Program-made: the position numbers and the translations under genes
Source: Arthrobacter frigidicola
GTDB lineage: Bacteria > Actinomycetota > Actinomycetes > Actinomycetales > Micrococcaceae
DNA: 64,000 nt
Assembly: GCA_003602285.1 (NCBI GenBank)
Contig: QZVU01000004.1
Coordinates: forward strand, 124,001 to 188,000
Direction: 5' to 3'
The notes under the pieces: generated by a model
The model's input: the letters and a program-made list of their open reading frames with translations, nothing else
Database searches by the model: none
What the model was told of the DNA's origin: nothing
Shown: piece by piece, positions 53,916 to 62,420 of the stretch
Layout of the letters: every line of letters starts with the position of its first letter
Position numbering within the stretch: position 1 is the first letter of the stretch

Positions 53916-55213
53916 TGAAGGTTCTTGTGATTGGCCCCGGTGGCCGCGAACACGCCATCGTCCGTGCACTGCTTAACGATCCGTTCGTCCGCGAGGTCCA
54001 CGCGGCCCCCGGCAACGCCGGCATCGCCGCGGACGTCCCCACCTCCAGCATCAACGCCAGTGATCCGGCGGAGGTGACGCAGCTGGCGCAGCGGCTCGGC
54101 TCGGACCTGGTGGTCATCGGCCCCGAGGCGCCCCTGGCCGCCGGCGTGGCCGACGCGCTCACCGAGGCCGGAATCCCCGTCTTCGGGCCCTCCCGGGCGG
54201 CCGCGCAGCTGGAGGCCTCGAAGGCCTTCGCCAAGCAGGTCATGGCCGCGGCCGGCGTTCCGACGGCGATGGCGCGGGTCGCCTCGACCACCGCCGCGGC
54301 CGAGGAGGCACTCGATACCTTCGGCGCCCCCTACGTGGTCAAGGACGACGGACTGGCCGCGGGCAAGGGCGTTGTGGTGACAGGCGACCGCGCCGAGGCG
54401 CTCGCCCACGCCCAGAGCTGCTTCGACGCCGGCGGAAGCGTGGTCATCGAGGAGTTCCTCGACGGCCCCGAAGTCTCCCTCTTCGTGCTCTCCGACGGAT
54501 GCAGCGTGGTCCCGCTCGCCCCGGCCCAGGACTTCAAGCGTATCCACGACGGCGACGTGGGCCCCAACACCGGCGGCATGGGCGCCTACTCGCCCCTGAC
54601 CTGGGCGCCGCCCGGCCTCGTCGACGAGGTGGTGACGCGCGTGGCGCAGCCGGTGATCGACGAGATGGCCAACCGGGGCACCCCCTTCGTGGGCGTGCTG
54701 TACTGCGGGCTGGCCCTGACCTCGCGCGGAATGCGGGTCATCGAATTCAACGCACGCTTCGGCGACCCCGAGACCCAGGCCGTGCTGGCCCGCCTGCGGA
54801 CCCCCCTCGGCGGGGTGCTGCTGGCGGCGGCCCGGGGTGGCCTGGACCGCCTCAGCGGCCTCCAGTGGTCCCCCCGGACCGCGGTGGCCGTGGTGCTCGC
54901 CGCGGAGAACTACCCCGAAGCGCCCCGGACCGGCGGCCGCATCCGAGGCCTGAAGCGGGCCGCGCAGCATGAGGACGTGCAGGTGCTGCACGCCGGGACG
55001 GCGGAGAAGGACGGGAAGGTGGTCAGCTCCGGCGGCCGCGTGCTTGCCGTCGTGGGGCTGGGCGGCGACCTCGCCGGTGCCCGGGCCACGGCCTACGACG
55101 CCCTGGCCGAGATTGACCTCGAGGGCGGGCAGTTCCGCACCGACATCGCCCTGAAGGCCGCCCGCGGCGAAATCCACGTCGCGGCGGCCGCCGCGCCGGT
55201 GGCGGGACGGTGA
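53915..55213 (+). CDS. purD: Phosphoribosylamine-glycine ligase
   Basis: A 432-residue ATP-grasp ligase of purine synthesis. Marks: KVLVIGPGGREHAIVRAL, VVIGPEAPLAAGVAD, FGPSRAAAQLEASKAFAKQ, VVKDDGLAAGKGVVV, DGPEVSLFVLSDG, PNTGGMGAYSPL, GVLYCGLALT, EFNARFGDPETQ. GTG 53915 is the only sensible start and seems leaderless. Its stop overlaps the purC start by four bases (GTGA). Confidence 0.98.
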   Translation: MKVLVIGPGGREHAIVRALLNDPFVREVHAAPGNAGIAADVPTSSINASDPAEVTQLAQRLGSDLVVIGPEAPLAAGVADALTEAGIPVFGPSRAAAQLEASKAFAKQVMAAAGVPTAMARVASTTAAAEEALDTFGAPYVVKDDGLAAGKGVVVTGDRAEALAHAQSCFDAGGSVVIEEFLDGPEVSLFVLSDGCSVVPLAPAQDFKRIHDGDVGPNTGGMGAYSPLTWAPPGLVDEVVTRVAQPVIDEMANRGTPFVGVLYCGLALTSRGMRVIEFNARFGDPETQAVLARLRTPLGGVLLAAARGGLDRLSGLQWSPRTAVAVVLAAENYPEAPRTGGRIRGLKRAAQHEDVQVLHAGTAEKDGKVVSSGGRVLAVVGLGGDLAGARATAYDALAEIDLEGGQFRTDIALKAARGEIHVAAAAAPVAGR

Positions 55214-56109
55214 GCTCCTTCGCACCCCCGCACCCGGACCTGCCCGGATGGAGGCACCTGTACTCGGGGAAGGTGCGCGACCTGTACGAGCCGGTGGACG
55301 GCGACCCGGACCGGGTCCTCGTCGTGGCCAGTGACCGCATCAGCGCCTTCGACCATGTGCTCGCCACGGAGATCCCCGACAAGGGCAGGGTCCTCACCCA
55401 GCTAAGCCTGTGGTGGTTCGAACGCCTCACCGGGGTCCCCAACCATGTGCTGGCCGCAAACGAGGCCGGCGGAGTGCCGGCGGCCGTCGCGGGCCGCGCC
55501 ATGATCTGCCGGCGGCTCGAGATGTATCCGATCGAGTGCATCGCCCGCGGCTACCTGACGGGCAGCGGGCTGGCCGAATACCGTGCCTCGCGCACGGTCT
55601 GCTCCCTGCCGCTGCCGGCCGGGCTGCAGGACGGCTCCCGGCTCGACCCGCCGCTGTTCACGCCCTCGGCCAAGGCCGAGGTGGGCGAGCACGACGAGAA
55701 CATCACCTATGACGCCGTCGTCATGACCGTGGGCGACGACGCCGCTGCGCAGTTGCGCTCGCTGACCCTGGATCTCTACTCCCGGGCCGAGGTGATCGCC
55801 CGGGAGCGCGGGATTATCCTCGCCGACACGAAGGTGGAATTCGGCCTCGATCCGGTCGCGGGGCGGATCACCCTGGGCGATGAGGTGCTGACCCCCGATT
55901 CCTCCCGGTTCTGGGACGCCTCGCAGTACTCCCCGGGCCGCGCGCAGCCCTCCTTCGACAAGCAGTTCGTGCGCGACTGGCTCACCTCGGACGCCTCCGG
56001 CTGGGACCGGGTGTCGGCACCCCCGGCCCTCCCCGCCGACGTCGTGGAGCGGACCCGCGGGCGCTACATCGAGGCCTACGAGCGCCTGACCGGCCGCGCC
56101 TTCGCCTGA
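55210..56109 (+). CDS. purC: Phosphoribosylaminoimidazole-succinocarboxamide synthase
   Basis: A 299-residue SAICAR synthetase. Marks: YSGKVRDLYE, VASDRISAFDHVL, TQLSLWWFE, EMYPIECIARGYLTGSG, ITYDAVVMTVGD, GIILADTKVEFG, EVLTPDSSRFWDA, QPSFDKQFVRDWL. It is the long form typical of actinobacteria and yeast. GTG 55210 lies within the last codons of purD, so the two genes are translationally coupled. Confidence 0.98.
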   Translation: MSSFAPPHPDLPGWRHLYSGKVRDLYEPVDGDPDRVLVVASDRISAFDHVLATEIPDKGRVLTQLSLWWFERLTGVPNHVLAANEAGGVPAAVAGRAMICRRLEMYPIECIARGYLTGSGLAEYRASRTVCSLPLPAGLQDGSRLDPPLFTPSAKAEVGEHDENITYDAVVMTVGDDAAAQLRSLTLDLYSRAEVIARERGIILADTKVEFGLDPVAGRITLGDEVLTPDSSRFWDASQYSPGRAQPSFDKQFVRDWLTSDASGWDRVSAPPALPADVVERTRGRYIEAYERLTGRAFA

Positions 56110-56310
56110 GAGTCCCCCGGACACCTGCTGCCCCGGCGCGGGCTCCACGGTACGTCATGAAGCAGACACTTTCGACCGATCCCGTGGAGCGCCGCGGGCC
56201 CGGCGTTAGACTCACCTCACAATTTCGGAGCCAGCCCTGGTTCCGACGTTGGATGGCGGCCGCAGCGCCGGCCGGACCCCTGAGCAGCCCGTTCCGAGGA
56301 GGAGTTCCGA

Positions 56311-56613
56311 ATGCAGACGAAGATCACCGTCATCATCCACAACCCGACCGATCCTGAGGCTTTTGAGCGCGAATTCCCGGAGCTCCTGACGATCGCCAAG
56401 TCACTGCCCGGACAGCTCCGCCTCGAGTCCGCCAAGGTGTGGCCGAAGGAAGACGGGACGGAGACGCCCGCCTACCGCACCCTCGATTTCTATTTCGAGA
56501 ACTATGACGCGGCCTCGCAGGCCGTCAGCGTGCCGCAGGCCGGGCAGTTCTTCCAGAAGCTGGGCGAAATGGGAGGCACCTTCATGGGCCTGTTCTCCGA
56601 GGTCGAGCAGTAG
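56311..56613 (+). CDS. EthD-like small protein (dimeric alpha-beta barrel)
   Basis: A 100-residue protein starting QTKITVIIHNPTDPEAFEREF, with RLESAKVWPKEDGTETPAYRTLDFYFENYDAASQAVS. This is the ferredoxin-like EthD/dabb pattern, in which two subunits form a barrel. EthD proteins assist degradation or ring-modifying steps, but no pathway is visible here. AGGAGG lies before the ATG. Confidence 0.7.
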   Translation: MQTKITVIIHNPTDPEAFEREFPELLTIAKSLPGQLRLESAKVWPKEDGTETPAYRTLDFYFENYDAASQAVSVPQAGQFFQKLGEMGGTFMGLFSEVEQ

Positions 56614-56667
56614 CGGGAGCCGCACCCACGCCGGTGCCCGTCGTCGACCCGACGGACGGCCCCGCGC

Positions 56668-57288
56668 TCAGTCCGCTTTGCCTCCGGACGCGAAGAGCTC
56701 GTCGAAGCCCTCGAGAGGAACCTCGACCAGGCCCGGGGAGCGCGGGCCGGGTGCGCCGGGTCCGCGGGGGTTCAGGAGGACTTCGGAGAGCACGACGGCA
56801 TGGATCTTCGCCAGGTCGTACCCCACGCTGAGGGTCGCTCGGCGCAGGGACCCGGTGGCGGTGGGGTCCCAGTAGATCGCCGTCTGCAGGGCCTGGACGC
56901 TCCACAGCTCCCGGGAGGGCAGGAGGCCGTCGCCGGCGTCCGGAAGGTCGAAGAGTGCGCCCTGTTCCGGGTCGGTGCCCGGAAGGAGAGTGACGCCCGG
57001 TGGGCGGGTCAGGATGGAGATCCTGCCGATGCCGTCAGCCGAAAGGTAGCCGCCCTTGTTGCTGGGCACCGCGGTGATGCCGGTATCGACGAAGACGGGG
57101 TTTCCCAGCAGCAGGTTCCAGACCCGGTCGCGGGTGGCGTGTCGGTAGATCTCCCGGCGGACGAATTCCTCGGGCTGGTACTCGCTGAGGAAGTGCACCA
57201 CGGCCTTCTGGGCCGCGGCGTCGATGAGCCCCGCCACCCGGTCGAGGGTGGGGCCGAACCGGGAGACGACCTGCGCCGCGTTGTGCAT
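56668..57288 (-). CDS. Conserved-looking protein of unknown function
   Basis: A 206-residue soluble protein that I do not recognise. It has amphipathic helices at the start (SRFGPTLDRVAGLIDAAAQKAVVHFL), EEFVRREIYRHATRDRVWNLLLGNPVF in the middle, and a Gly/Pro-rich segment (RGPGAPGPRSPG) before the end. No membrane helix, signal peptide or clear motif is visible. AAGAGG lies ten bases before ATG 57288. Codon use is like that of its neighbours. It lies between the EthD-like gene and tRNA-Pro. Confidence 0.65.
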   Translation of the reverse strand: MHNAAQVVSRFGPTLDRVAGLIDAAAQKAVVHFLSEYQPEEFVRREIYRHATRDRVWNLLLGNPVFVDTGITAVPSNKGGYLSADGIGRISILTRPPGVTLLPGTDPEQGALFDLPDAGDGLLPSRELWSVQALQTAIYWDPTATGSLRRATLSVGYDLAKIHAVVLSEVLLNPRGPGAPGPRSPGLVEVPLEGFDELFASGGKAD

Positions 57289-57447
57289 TATTCGGGTGCC
57301 TCTTCCGGCGCTCGGGGTTTCGCTTGCTCTTAATCCAACCGCATCGGCCGCGTGATCCCGCGTCCAACACGCGACCACCCCCGGCTTCGTCCTCGCTGCT
57401 TCACGCCGACTGTTTCAAGCCGGCCGGAGGGCCTGTGAAACAGAAAA

Positions 57448-57475
57448 GGACGCCTCCGCCCTGCGGAGACGCCCC
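57448..57475 (-). terminator. Terminator of tRNA-Pro
   Basis: On the minus strand GGCGTCTCCGC, loop AGG, GCGGAGGCGTCC, then TTTTCTGTTT. A strong intrinsic terminator about 27 bases behind the tRNA. Confidence 0.85.
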
Positions 57476-57501
57476 TGCTGTCGTGCCTGCGTTGACTTCT
57501 G

Positions 57502-57578
57502 TGGTCGGGGTGACAGGATTTGAACCTGCGGCCTCGTCGTCCCGAACGACGCGCGCTACCAAGCTGCGCCACACCCCG
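57502..57578 (-). tRNA. tRNA-Pro (anticodon CGG)
   Basis: On the minus strand 77 bases fold as a cloverleaf: acceptor CGGGGTG paired with CACCCCG, D arm with GCGCAGCTTGGTAGCGC, anticodon stem CGTCG/CGACG with loop TTCGGGA (anticodon CGG), T arm GCAGG-TTCAAAT-CCTGT, and an encoded CCA end. It reads the proline codon CCG. Confidence 0.97.
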
Positions 57579-57679
57579 ATGCATTGTTTCCGCCGCAGGA
57601 CCTGCGGCAAAAGCAACTTTCCAAGAATACCCCGTGAAGGCCCGGGAGGCGAAACCCCGGCCCGGCGCGGCCGGCGTCC

Positions 57680-59554
57680 CTAGACGAGCGAGTCCTTCCA
57701 GGCCGCGTGCAGGGCCGCGAACCGGCCGGTTCCACCGATCAGGTCCGCCGGCTTTCCGTCCTCAACCACCTCGCCGTCGTGCACCACCAGCACCCGGTCG
57801 GCGATCGCCACGGTGGAGAGCCGGTGGGCGATGATCAGGGCCGTGCGCTGCCCCAGCAGCCGCTGCAGGCCCTCCTGAACGAGCCGCTCGCTGGGAATGT
57901 CAAGGGACGAAGTCGCCTCGTCCAGGATCAGCACCGCGGGGTCGGCCAGGAAGGCCCGGGCGAAGCTGATCAGCTGCCGCTGCCCCGAGGACACCCGGCC
58001 CCCGCGCTTGTTGACGTCGGTGTCGTAGCCCTCGGGCAGTTCACGGATGAACCCGTCGGCGCCGACGGCCTGCGCGGCCGCCTCAATCTCCTCGCGGGAC
58101 GCATCGGGCCGGCCGAGGGCGATGTTCTCGGCGACGGAGCCGCTGAACAGGAAGGCCTCCTGGGTCACCATGACCACCGAGCGCCGCAGGTCCTTCGCGT
58201 CCACCTCGCGCAGGTCCACCCCGTCGAGGGTGATGCTCCCGGCGGAGACGTCGTAGAAGCGGGCGATCAGTTTGGCGAGCGTGGACTTCCCGGCGCCGGT
58301 CTGCCCGACCAGGGCCACGGTCTGGCCGGCCGGGATGGCCAGGTTCAGGGGCGGGATGACCTGCGGGCCGTCGGCGTAGCGGAACTCGACGTCCCGGAAT
58401 TCGACGGCGCCCCGGGCCTGCGGCAGGGCCACCGGGTTCCGGGGCGGGCGGACCGTCGGAACCTCCTCGAGCAGCCCCGAGACCTTCTCCAGCGCCGCCG
58501 AGGCGGACTGGAAGGAGTTGTAGAAGAGGGCCATCTGGTCCACCGGCTGGAAGAACCGCTTGCTGTAGAGCAGCAGGGCCAGCAGCGCGCCCACCTCAAG
58601 GGAGCCCTCGAGGACCCGGAAGCCGCCGGCCGCAAGGACGACGGCCACGGTCAGGTTGCCGATGAGCACCAGCCCCGGCTGGAAGACGCCGTTGAGGTTG
58701 ATCGAGCGGATGGTGGCCTGGCGGTAGTCCTCGGCCAGTTCGTCGTACCGGGCGGCGTTGGCCGGTTCCCGGCGGAACGCCTTCACGGCGCGGATCCCGG
58801 TCATCGTCTCGATGAAGTGGACGATGAGTTTCGCGGAGACCACCCGCGAGGACCGGAAGGCGATCTGCGAGTGCTTCTGGTACCAGCGGGCCAGCAGGAA
58901 CATCGGAACCCCCGCCGCGAGGATCAGCAGGCCCGTCCGCCAGTCGAGGGCGAAGATGGTCACGGCGGTGAAGAGCATGAACATCACGCCGGAGGCCAGG
59001 GAGCTGACGCCCGAATCGAGGAGTTCGCGCAGCGCCTCGAGGTCCGAGGTCTGCCGGGAGATGATCCTGCCCGAGGTGTACTTCTCATGGAACTCAAGGC
59101 TCAGCCGCTGGGTGTGCCGGAACACCCACAGGCGCAGGTCGAGCAGCATCGCCTGGCTCAGCCGCGCCGTCGCCCGCACGTACCCGGCGGTCAGCACGGC
59201 ACCCAGCACGGCGGCGAGGAGGTAGGCGCCCCCGGCCGCCACCAGCTGCACCGGGTTTCCGGCGATCAGGGCCGGCAGGGCGCTGTCGATGCCAAACGCG
59301 ATGATCGCCGGCCCGGCCACCCGGGCCGCCTGGGAGATGACGACGAGGGCGATGGTGAGGACGAACTGCCGCCGGTTGGGCCGGATCAGGGCCCCGAGCA
59401 GGCGGAAGGAGCGAGCCCGCACCGACCGGTTCTGCGCCCGGTCGAGCAGGACCTCGTCCTCATTGCTGACGCCCGCGGGGGCGGCCCCCTCCGTCGTTTC
59501 CGGGCCGGACTTCCGCCCGGGCCGCCGCCGCGGCCGCTGTGCAGCCTTTGTCAT
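57680..59554 (-). CDS. ABC transporter, fused permease/ATPase (subunit 2)
   Basis: A 624-residue half-transporter. Residues about 50-350 hold six membrane helices of the ABC exporter type ([21 protein letters not shown] to the [14 protein letters not shown] region); the ATPase has Walker [11 protein letters not shown]-loop [12 protein letters not shown], signature [15 protein letters not shown], Walker [13 protein letters not shown] and IAHRLSTV. Its start overlaps the stop of the partner gene at 59551 by four bases (ATGA). The pair probably forms a heterodimeric exporter like those of the MsbA/TmrAB or Rv0194-like group; the substrate is unknown. Confidence 0.95.
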   Translation of the reverse strand: MTKAAQRPRRRPGRKSGPETTEGAAPAGVSNEDEVLLDRAQNRSVRARSFRLLGALIRPNRRQFVLTIALVVISQAARVAGPAIIAFGIDSALPALIAGNPVQLVAAGGAYLLAAVLGAVLTAGYVRATARLSQAMLLDLRLWVFRHTQRLSLEFHEKYTSGRIISRQTSDLEALRELLDSGVSSLASGVMFMLFTAVTIFALDWRTGLLILAAGVPMFLLARWYQKHSQIAFRSSRVVSAKLIVHFIETMTGIRAVKAFRREPANAARYDELAEDYRQATIRSINLNGVFQPGLVLIGNLTVAVVLAAGGFRVLEGSLEVGALLALLLYSKRFFQPVDQMALFYNSFQSASAALEKVSGLLEEVPTVRPPRNPVALPQARGAVEFRDVEFRYADGPQVIPPLNLAIPAGQTVALVGQTGAGKSTLAKLIARFYDVSAGSITLDGVDLREVDAKDLRRSVVMVTQEAFLFSGSVAENIALGRPDASREEIEAAAQAVGADGFIRELPEGYDTDVNKRGGRVSSGQRQLISFARAFLADPAVLILDEATSSLDIPSERLVQEGLQRLLGQRTALIIAHRLSTVAIADRVLVVHDGEVVEDGKPADLIGGTGRFAALHAAWKDSLV

Positions 59555-61362
59555 GCCAGTGCCTCTTCGTCGTCGTACCCGCTGTCGAGATCCACCGGTT
59601 CCTCCGTCAGGCTCGCAATGACATAGCGGTAGTGGTCGTTGCGGGCGAGCAGTTCGATGTGCGTGCCGACGTCGGTGATCCGCCCGTCCTGAAGCAGCGC
59701 CACCCGGTCGGCCAGGGCGACGGTCGAGGGCCGGTGGGCGACCACGAGCGTCGTCGTGCCGCGCAGCACCTCCCGGAGCCGCTCCTCAACGAGCTCCTCG
59801 GTGCGCACGTCGAGGGCGGAGAGCGGATCGTCGAGCACCAGCACGCGCGGCTGGGCGGCGATGGCCCGGGCAAGGGCCAGGCGCTGGCGCTGGCCGCCGG
59901 ACAGGCTCAGTCCCTCCTCGCCGATGAGCGTGTCGACCCCGAGGGGGAGGGAGTAGACGAACTGCGCCTGGGCCACCTCGAGCGCCTCGGCGAGCAAGGC
60001 CTCAGCATCGGCGTCGCTTTCGGCCCGGGCGCCCATCAGGACGTTGTCGCGCACCGAACTCGAGAAGAGGGTCGTGTCCTCGAAGGCGACCGCCACCAGG
60101 GTGCGCAGGTCGGCCAGGTCGAAGTCCCGCAGATCGGTGCCGTCGAGGGTGATGCTCCCTCCGGTCACGTCGTAGAGGCGCGGCACGAGCTGCACCAGGG
60201 TGGTCTTGCCGCTGCCGGTCACGCCCACCAGGGCCAGGGTTTCACCGGCCCGCAGCCGCAGGTCCACGCCGTTGAGGATGTCCCCGACGGCGTCCTGGGC
60301 GTCGGGGTAGCGGAAGTGGACGTCCTCGAAGGCCAGCTCTCCGCGCGGCTCGGCCGGCCGCGCCGGTGCGGCGGGGGACGTGATGGGGTTGCGGGTCTCC
60401 ATGACCTCGTAATGGCGGTCGATGGCGGTCTTGGCGGTGAAGGTCATGGCCAGCAGCGGCCCAATGAATTCCACCGGGCCGGCAACGACGGCGGCGGTGG
60501 CGAAGAACGCGACGAGCGCCCCGATGCTCACCTGCCCCGAGGAGGCCAGCAGCACGCCGACGACGAGGGATGCTCCCAGCGCCAGCTCCGGGAGCAGGGT
60601 CACCACGAGGGAGAAGTTGGCGAGCGATTTCGCCTTGACGATCTCGGTGCGGCGCAGCTGCTCCGCCTGCTCATTGAACGCATCGAGTGCCTCGCCGCTG
60701 CGCCCGAAGGCCTTGAGCACGCGGATGCCGTGCACCGATTCCTCGACGGCGGTGGCAAGGTCGCCGGCCTGGTCCTGGCTCCTGCGCGAGACCCGGCTGT
60801 AGGAGGTGCGGAAGCGGAACCCGTAGATCATGATCGGCACGGCGGCGGCGAGGAAGATCAGGGCGAGGATCCAGTTGGTCAGGAACATCACCACCACGCC
60901 GATCCCCACGGTCAGCGAGGTCACCACCAGCATGATGAGGCCGAACGCCATCCAGCGGCGCATCAGGTTCAGGTCCGACATGGCACGGGAGAGCAGCTGG
61001 CCGCTTCCCCAGCGGTCGTGGAACTCCACCGGGAGTTCCTGGAGGTGCCGGTAGAAGGAGGTCCGCATGCCGGTCTCCACGGTGGTGGCCGGACCGATGA
61101 CGAACTGCCGCCTCAGGGCGATCAGCGCCGCCTCAAGGACGCCGAGCAGGAGCACCAGGCCGGCGGCCAGCCAGACCCCCGAGGCGGAGCCGCCGCGCGT
61201 GAGCGAATCGTTGACGAGGACGCGGAGCACCTGCGGGATCGCCAGCGCCATGACGCTCGCGGCCAGGGCGCACAGCAGGCCCAGCAGCAGCCGCAGGGCG
61301 ATGGGGCGCACGTGCGGGTACAGGCGCTTCATCGACTCGCGCAGCGTCGGTGCCGGTTTCAT
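59551..61362 (-). CDS. ABC transporter, fused permease/ATPase (subunit 1)
   Basis: A 603-residue half-transporter with six membrane helices in the first 320 residues. The ATPase has Walker [11 protein letters not shown]-loop [13 protein letters not shown], signature [15 protein letters not shown], then [12 protein letters not shown]: the residue after the Walker B aspartate is Asp, not the catalytic Glu, so this is probably the degenerate site of a heterodimer, while the partner at 57680 has the normal DE pair. It is translated first and coupled to the partner. Confidence 0.95.
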   Translation of the reverse strand: MKPAPTLRESMKRLYPHVRPIALRLLLGLLCALAASVMALAIPQVLRVLVNDSLTRGGSASGVWLAAGLVLLLGVLEAALIALRRQFVIGPATTVETGMRTSFYRHLQELPVEFHDRWGSGQLLSRAMSDLNLMRRWMAFGLIMLVVTSLTVGIGVVVMFLTNWILALIFLAAAVPIMIYGFRFRTSYSRVSRRSQDQAGDLATAVEESVHGIRVLKAFGRSGEALDAFNEQAEQLRRTEIVKAKSLANFSLVVTLLPELALGASLVVGVLLASSGQVSIGALVAFFATAAVVAGPVEFIGPLLAMTFTAKTAIDRHYEVMETRNPITSPAAPARPAEPRGELAFEDVHFRYPDAQDAVGDILNGVDLRLRAGETLALVGVTGSGKTTLVQLVPRLYDVTGGSITLDGTDLRDFDLADLRTLVAVAFEDTTLFSSSVRDNVLMGARAESDADAEALLAEALEVAQAQFVYSLPLGVDTLIGEEGLSLSGGQRQRLALARAIAAQPRVLVLDDPLSALDVRTEELVEERLREVLRGTTTLVVAHRPSTVALADRVALLQDGRITDVGTHIELLARNDHYRYVIASLTEEPVDLDSGYDDEEALA

Positions 61363-61473
61363 TCCACCTCTTCGGTGCTCGATGTCGGTCCTGGATCCGG
61401 CGCGGGCCGGGGCGGCCCCCGGAGGCCGGCGGGCCTGGCTCCCCGTTGAACGAACAGCGGCGGAAAACTTCTC

Positions 61474-62418
61474 CTACACGGCATCCCGGGCGGTCAGGGT
61501 GAGCAGGACGGCCTCGGGCCGGCAGGCCAGGCGCACCGGGGCGAACCGCGAGGTGCCAATGCCCGCCGAGACGTTCAGCGGCACCCGGCGCCCGCGGTGC
61601 TCCCACTCGGTGAGCCCGCGGGCACGCCAGGTCGGAAGGTCGCAGTTCGTCACCAGCGCCCCGTAGCCGGGAACGCAGACCTGTCCCCCGTGGGTGTGGC
61701 CGGCGAGGATCAGCTCGGCGCCGCCGTCGGTGAAGTAGTCGAGCACCCGCTGGTAGGGGGCGTGGGTGATGGCGATGCGCACGTGAGGGGCCTCGGCGGA
61801 GGTGCTGCTCCCGGCGGGATAGCCGGCATACCTGTCGCGGTCGAGGTGCGGATCGTCGACGCCGGTGAAGTCGAGGCGGAGGCCGCGCATTCCGATGGAC
61901 TGGCTCCGGTTGGTGAGGTCGATCCAGCCGGCGGTGCCGAAGGCGCTGAACATCTGCGCCCAGGGCAGCTCGCGAGGCTCGCGGGTGCCGGCGGAGGAGG
62001 GGCCGGAGAAATACCGGAGGGGGTTCTTCATCACCGGCTCGTAGTAGTCGTTCGAACCGGGGACGAAGACGCCGGGAAAGCGGAGCAGCGGGCCGAGGGC
62101 CTCGAGCAGGGGGCCCACGGCCTTGCGGTGGCTGAGGTTGTCCCCGGTGTTGACGACCAGGTCCGGTTCGAGCCGGGCCAGGCCCTGCAGCCAGTCGCGC
62201 TTCGACTTCTGGTGGGGCGCCATATGGATATCGGAGAGCTGGAGCAACCGCAGGGGCCGGGCCCCGGGCGGGAGGATCCGTACCGTCTCCTCACGGAGCG
62301 AGAAGAGGGTCCTTTCGATCACCGAGGCGTAGCCCAGGGTCGCGGCCCCGGCGAGTGCCGTGAGCCCGGTGCTCCATGCGAGCGCTGTCCCTACGCCGTT
62401 CGTCCTCGATGACTCCAC
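61474..62418 (-). CDS. Membrane-anchored metallophosphoesterase
   Basis: A 314-residue calcineurin-like phosphoesterase. One N-terminal membrane helix (about 8-30) is followed by the metal motifs LLQLSDIHM, VVNTGDN, VPGSNDYYEP (GNxD form with Ser), ITHAPYQRVLD and LAGHTHGGQVCVPGYG, the arrangement of the YkuE/YaeI type that acts on envelope lipids or nucleotides. It ends 111 bases before the ABC transporter pair and starts two bases after the penicillin-binding protein stop, so it is probably co-transcribed with that gene. Confidence 0.92.
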   Translation of the reverse strand: MESSRTNGVGTALAWSTGLTALAGAATLGYASVIERTLFSLREETVRILPPGARPLRLLQLSDIHMAPHQKSKRDWLQGLARLEPDLVVNTGDNLSHRKAVGPLLEALGPLLRFPGVFVPGSNDYYEPVMKNPLRYFSGPSSAGTREPRELPWAQMFSAFGTAGWIDLTNRSQSIGMRGLRLDFTGVDDPHLDRDRYAGYPAGSSTSAEAPHVRIAITHAPYQRVLDYFTDGGAELILAGHTHGGQVCVPGYGALVTNCDLPTWRARGLTEWEHRGRRVPLNVSAGIGTSRFAPVRLACRPEAVLLTLTARDAV

Positions 62419-62420
62419 GT

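Noticed and set aside
57707-61449. Two frames of about 640 codons opposite the ABC transporter pair
   Set aside because: Same antisense effect; composition is rich in Gly, Arg, Gln and His with no recognisable motif.
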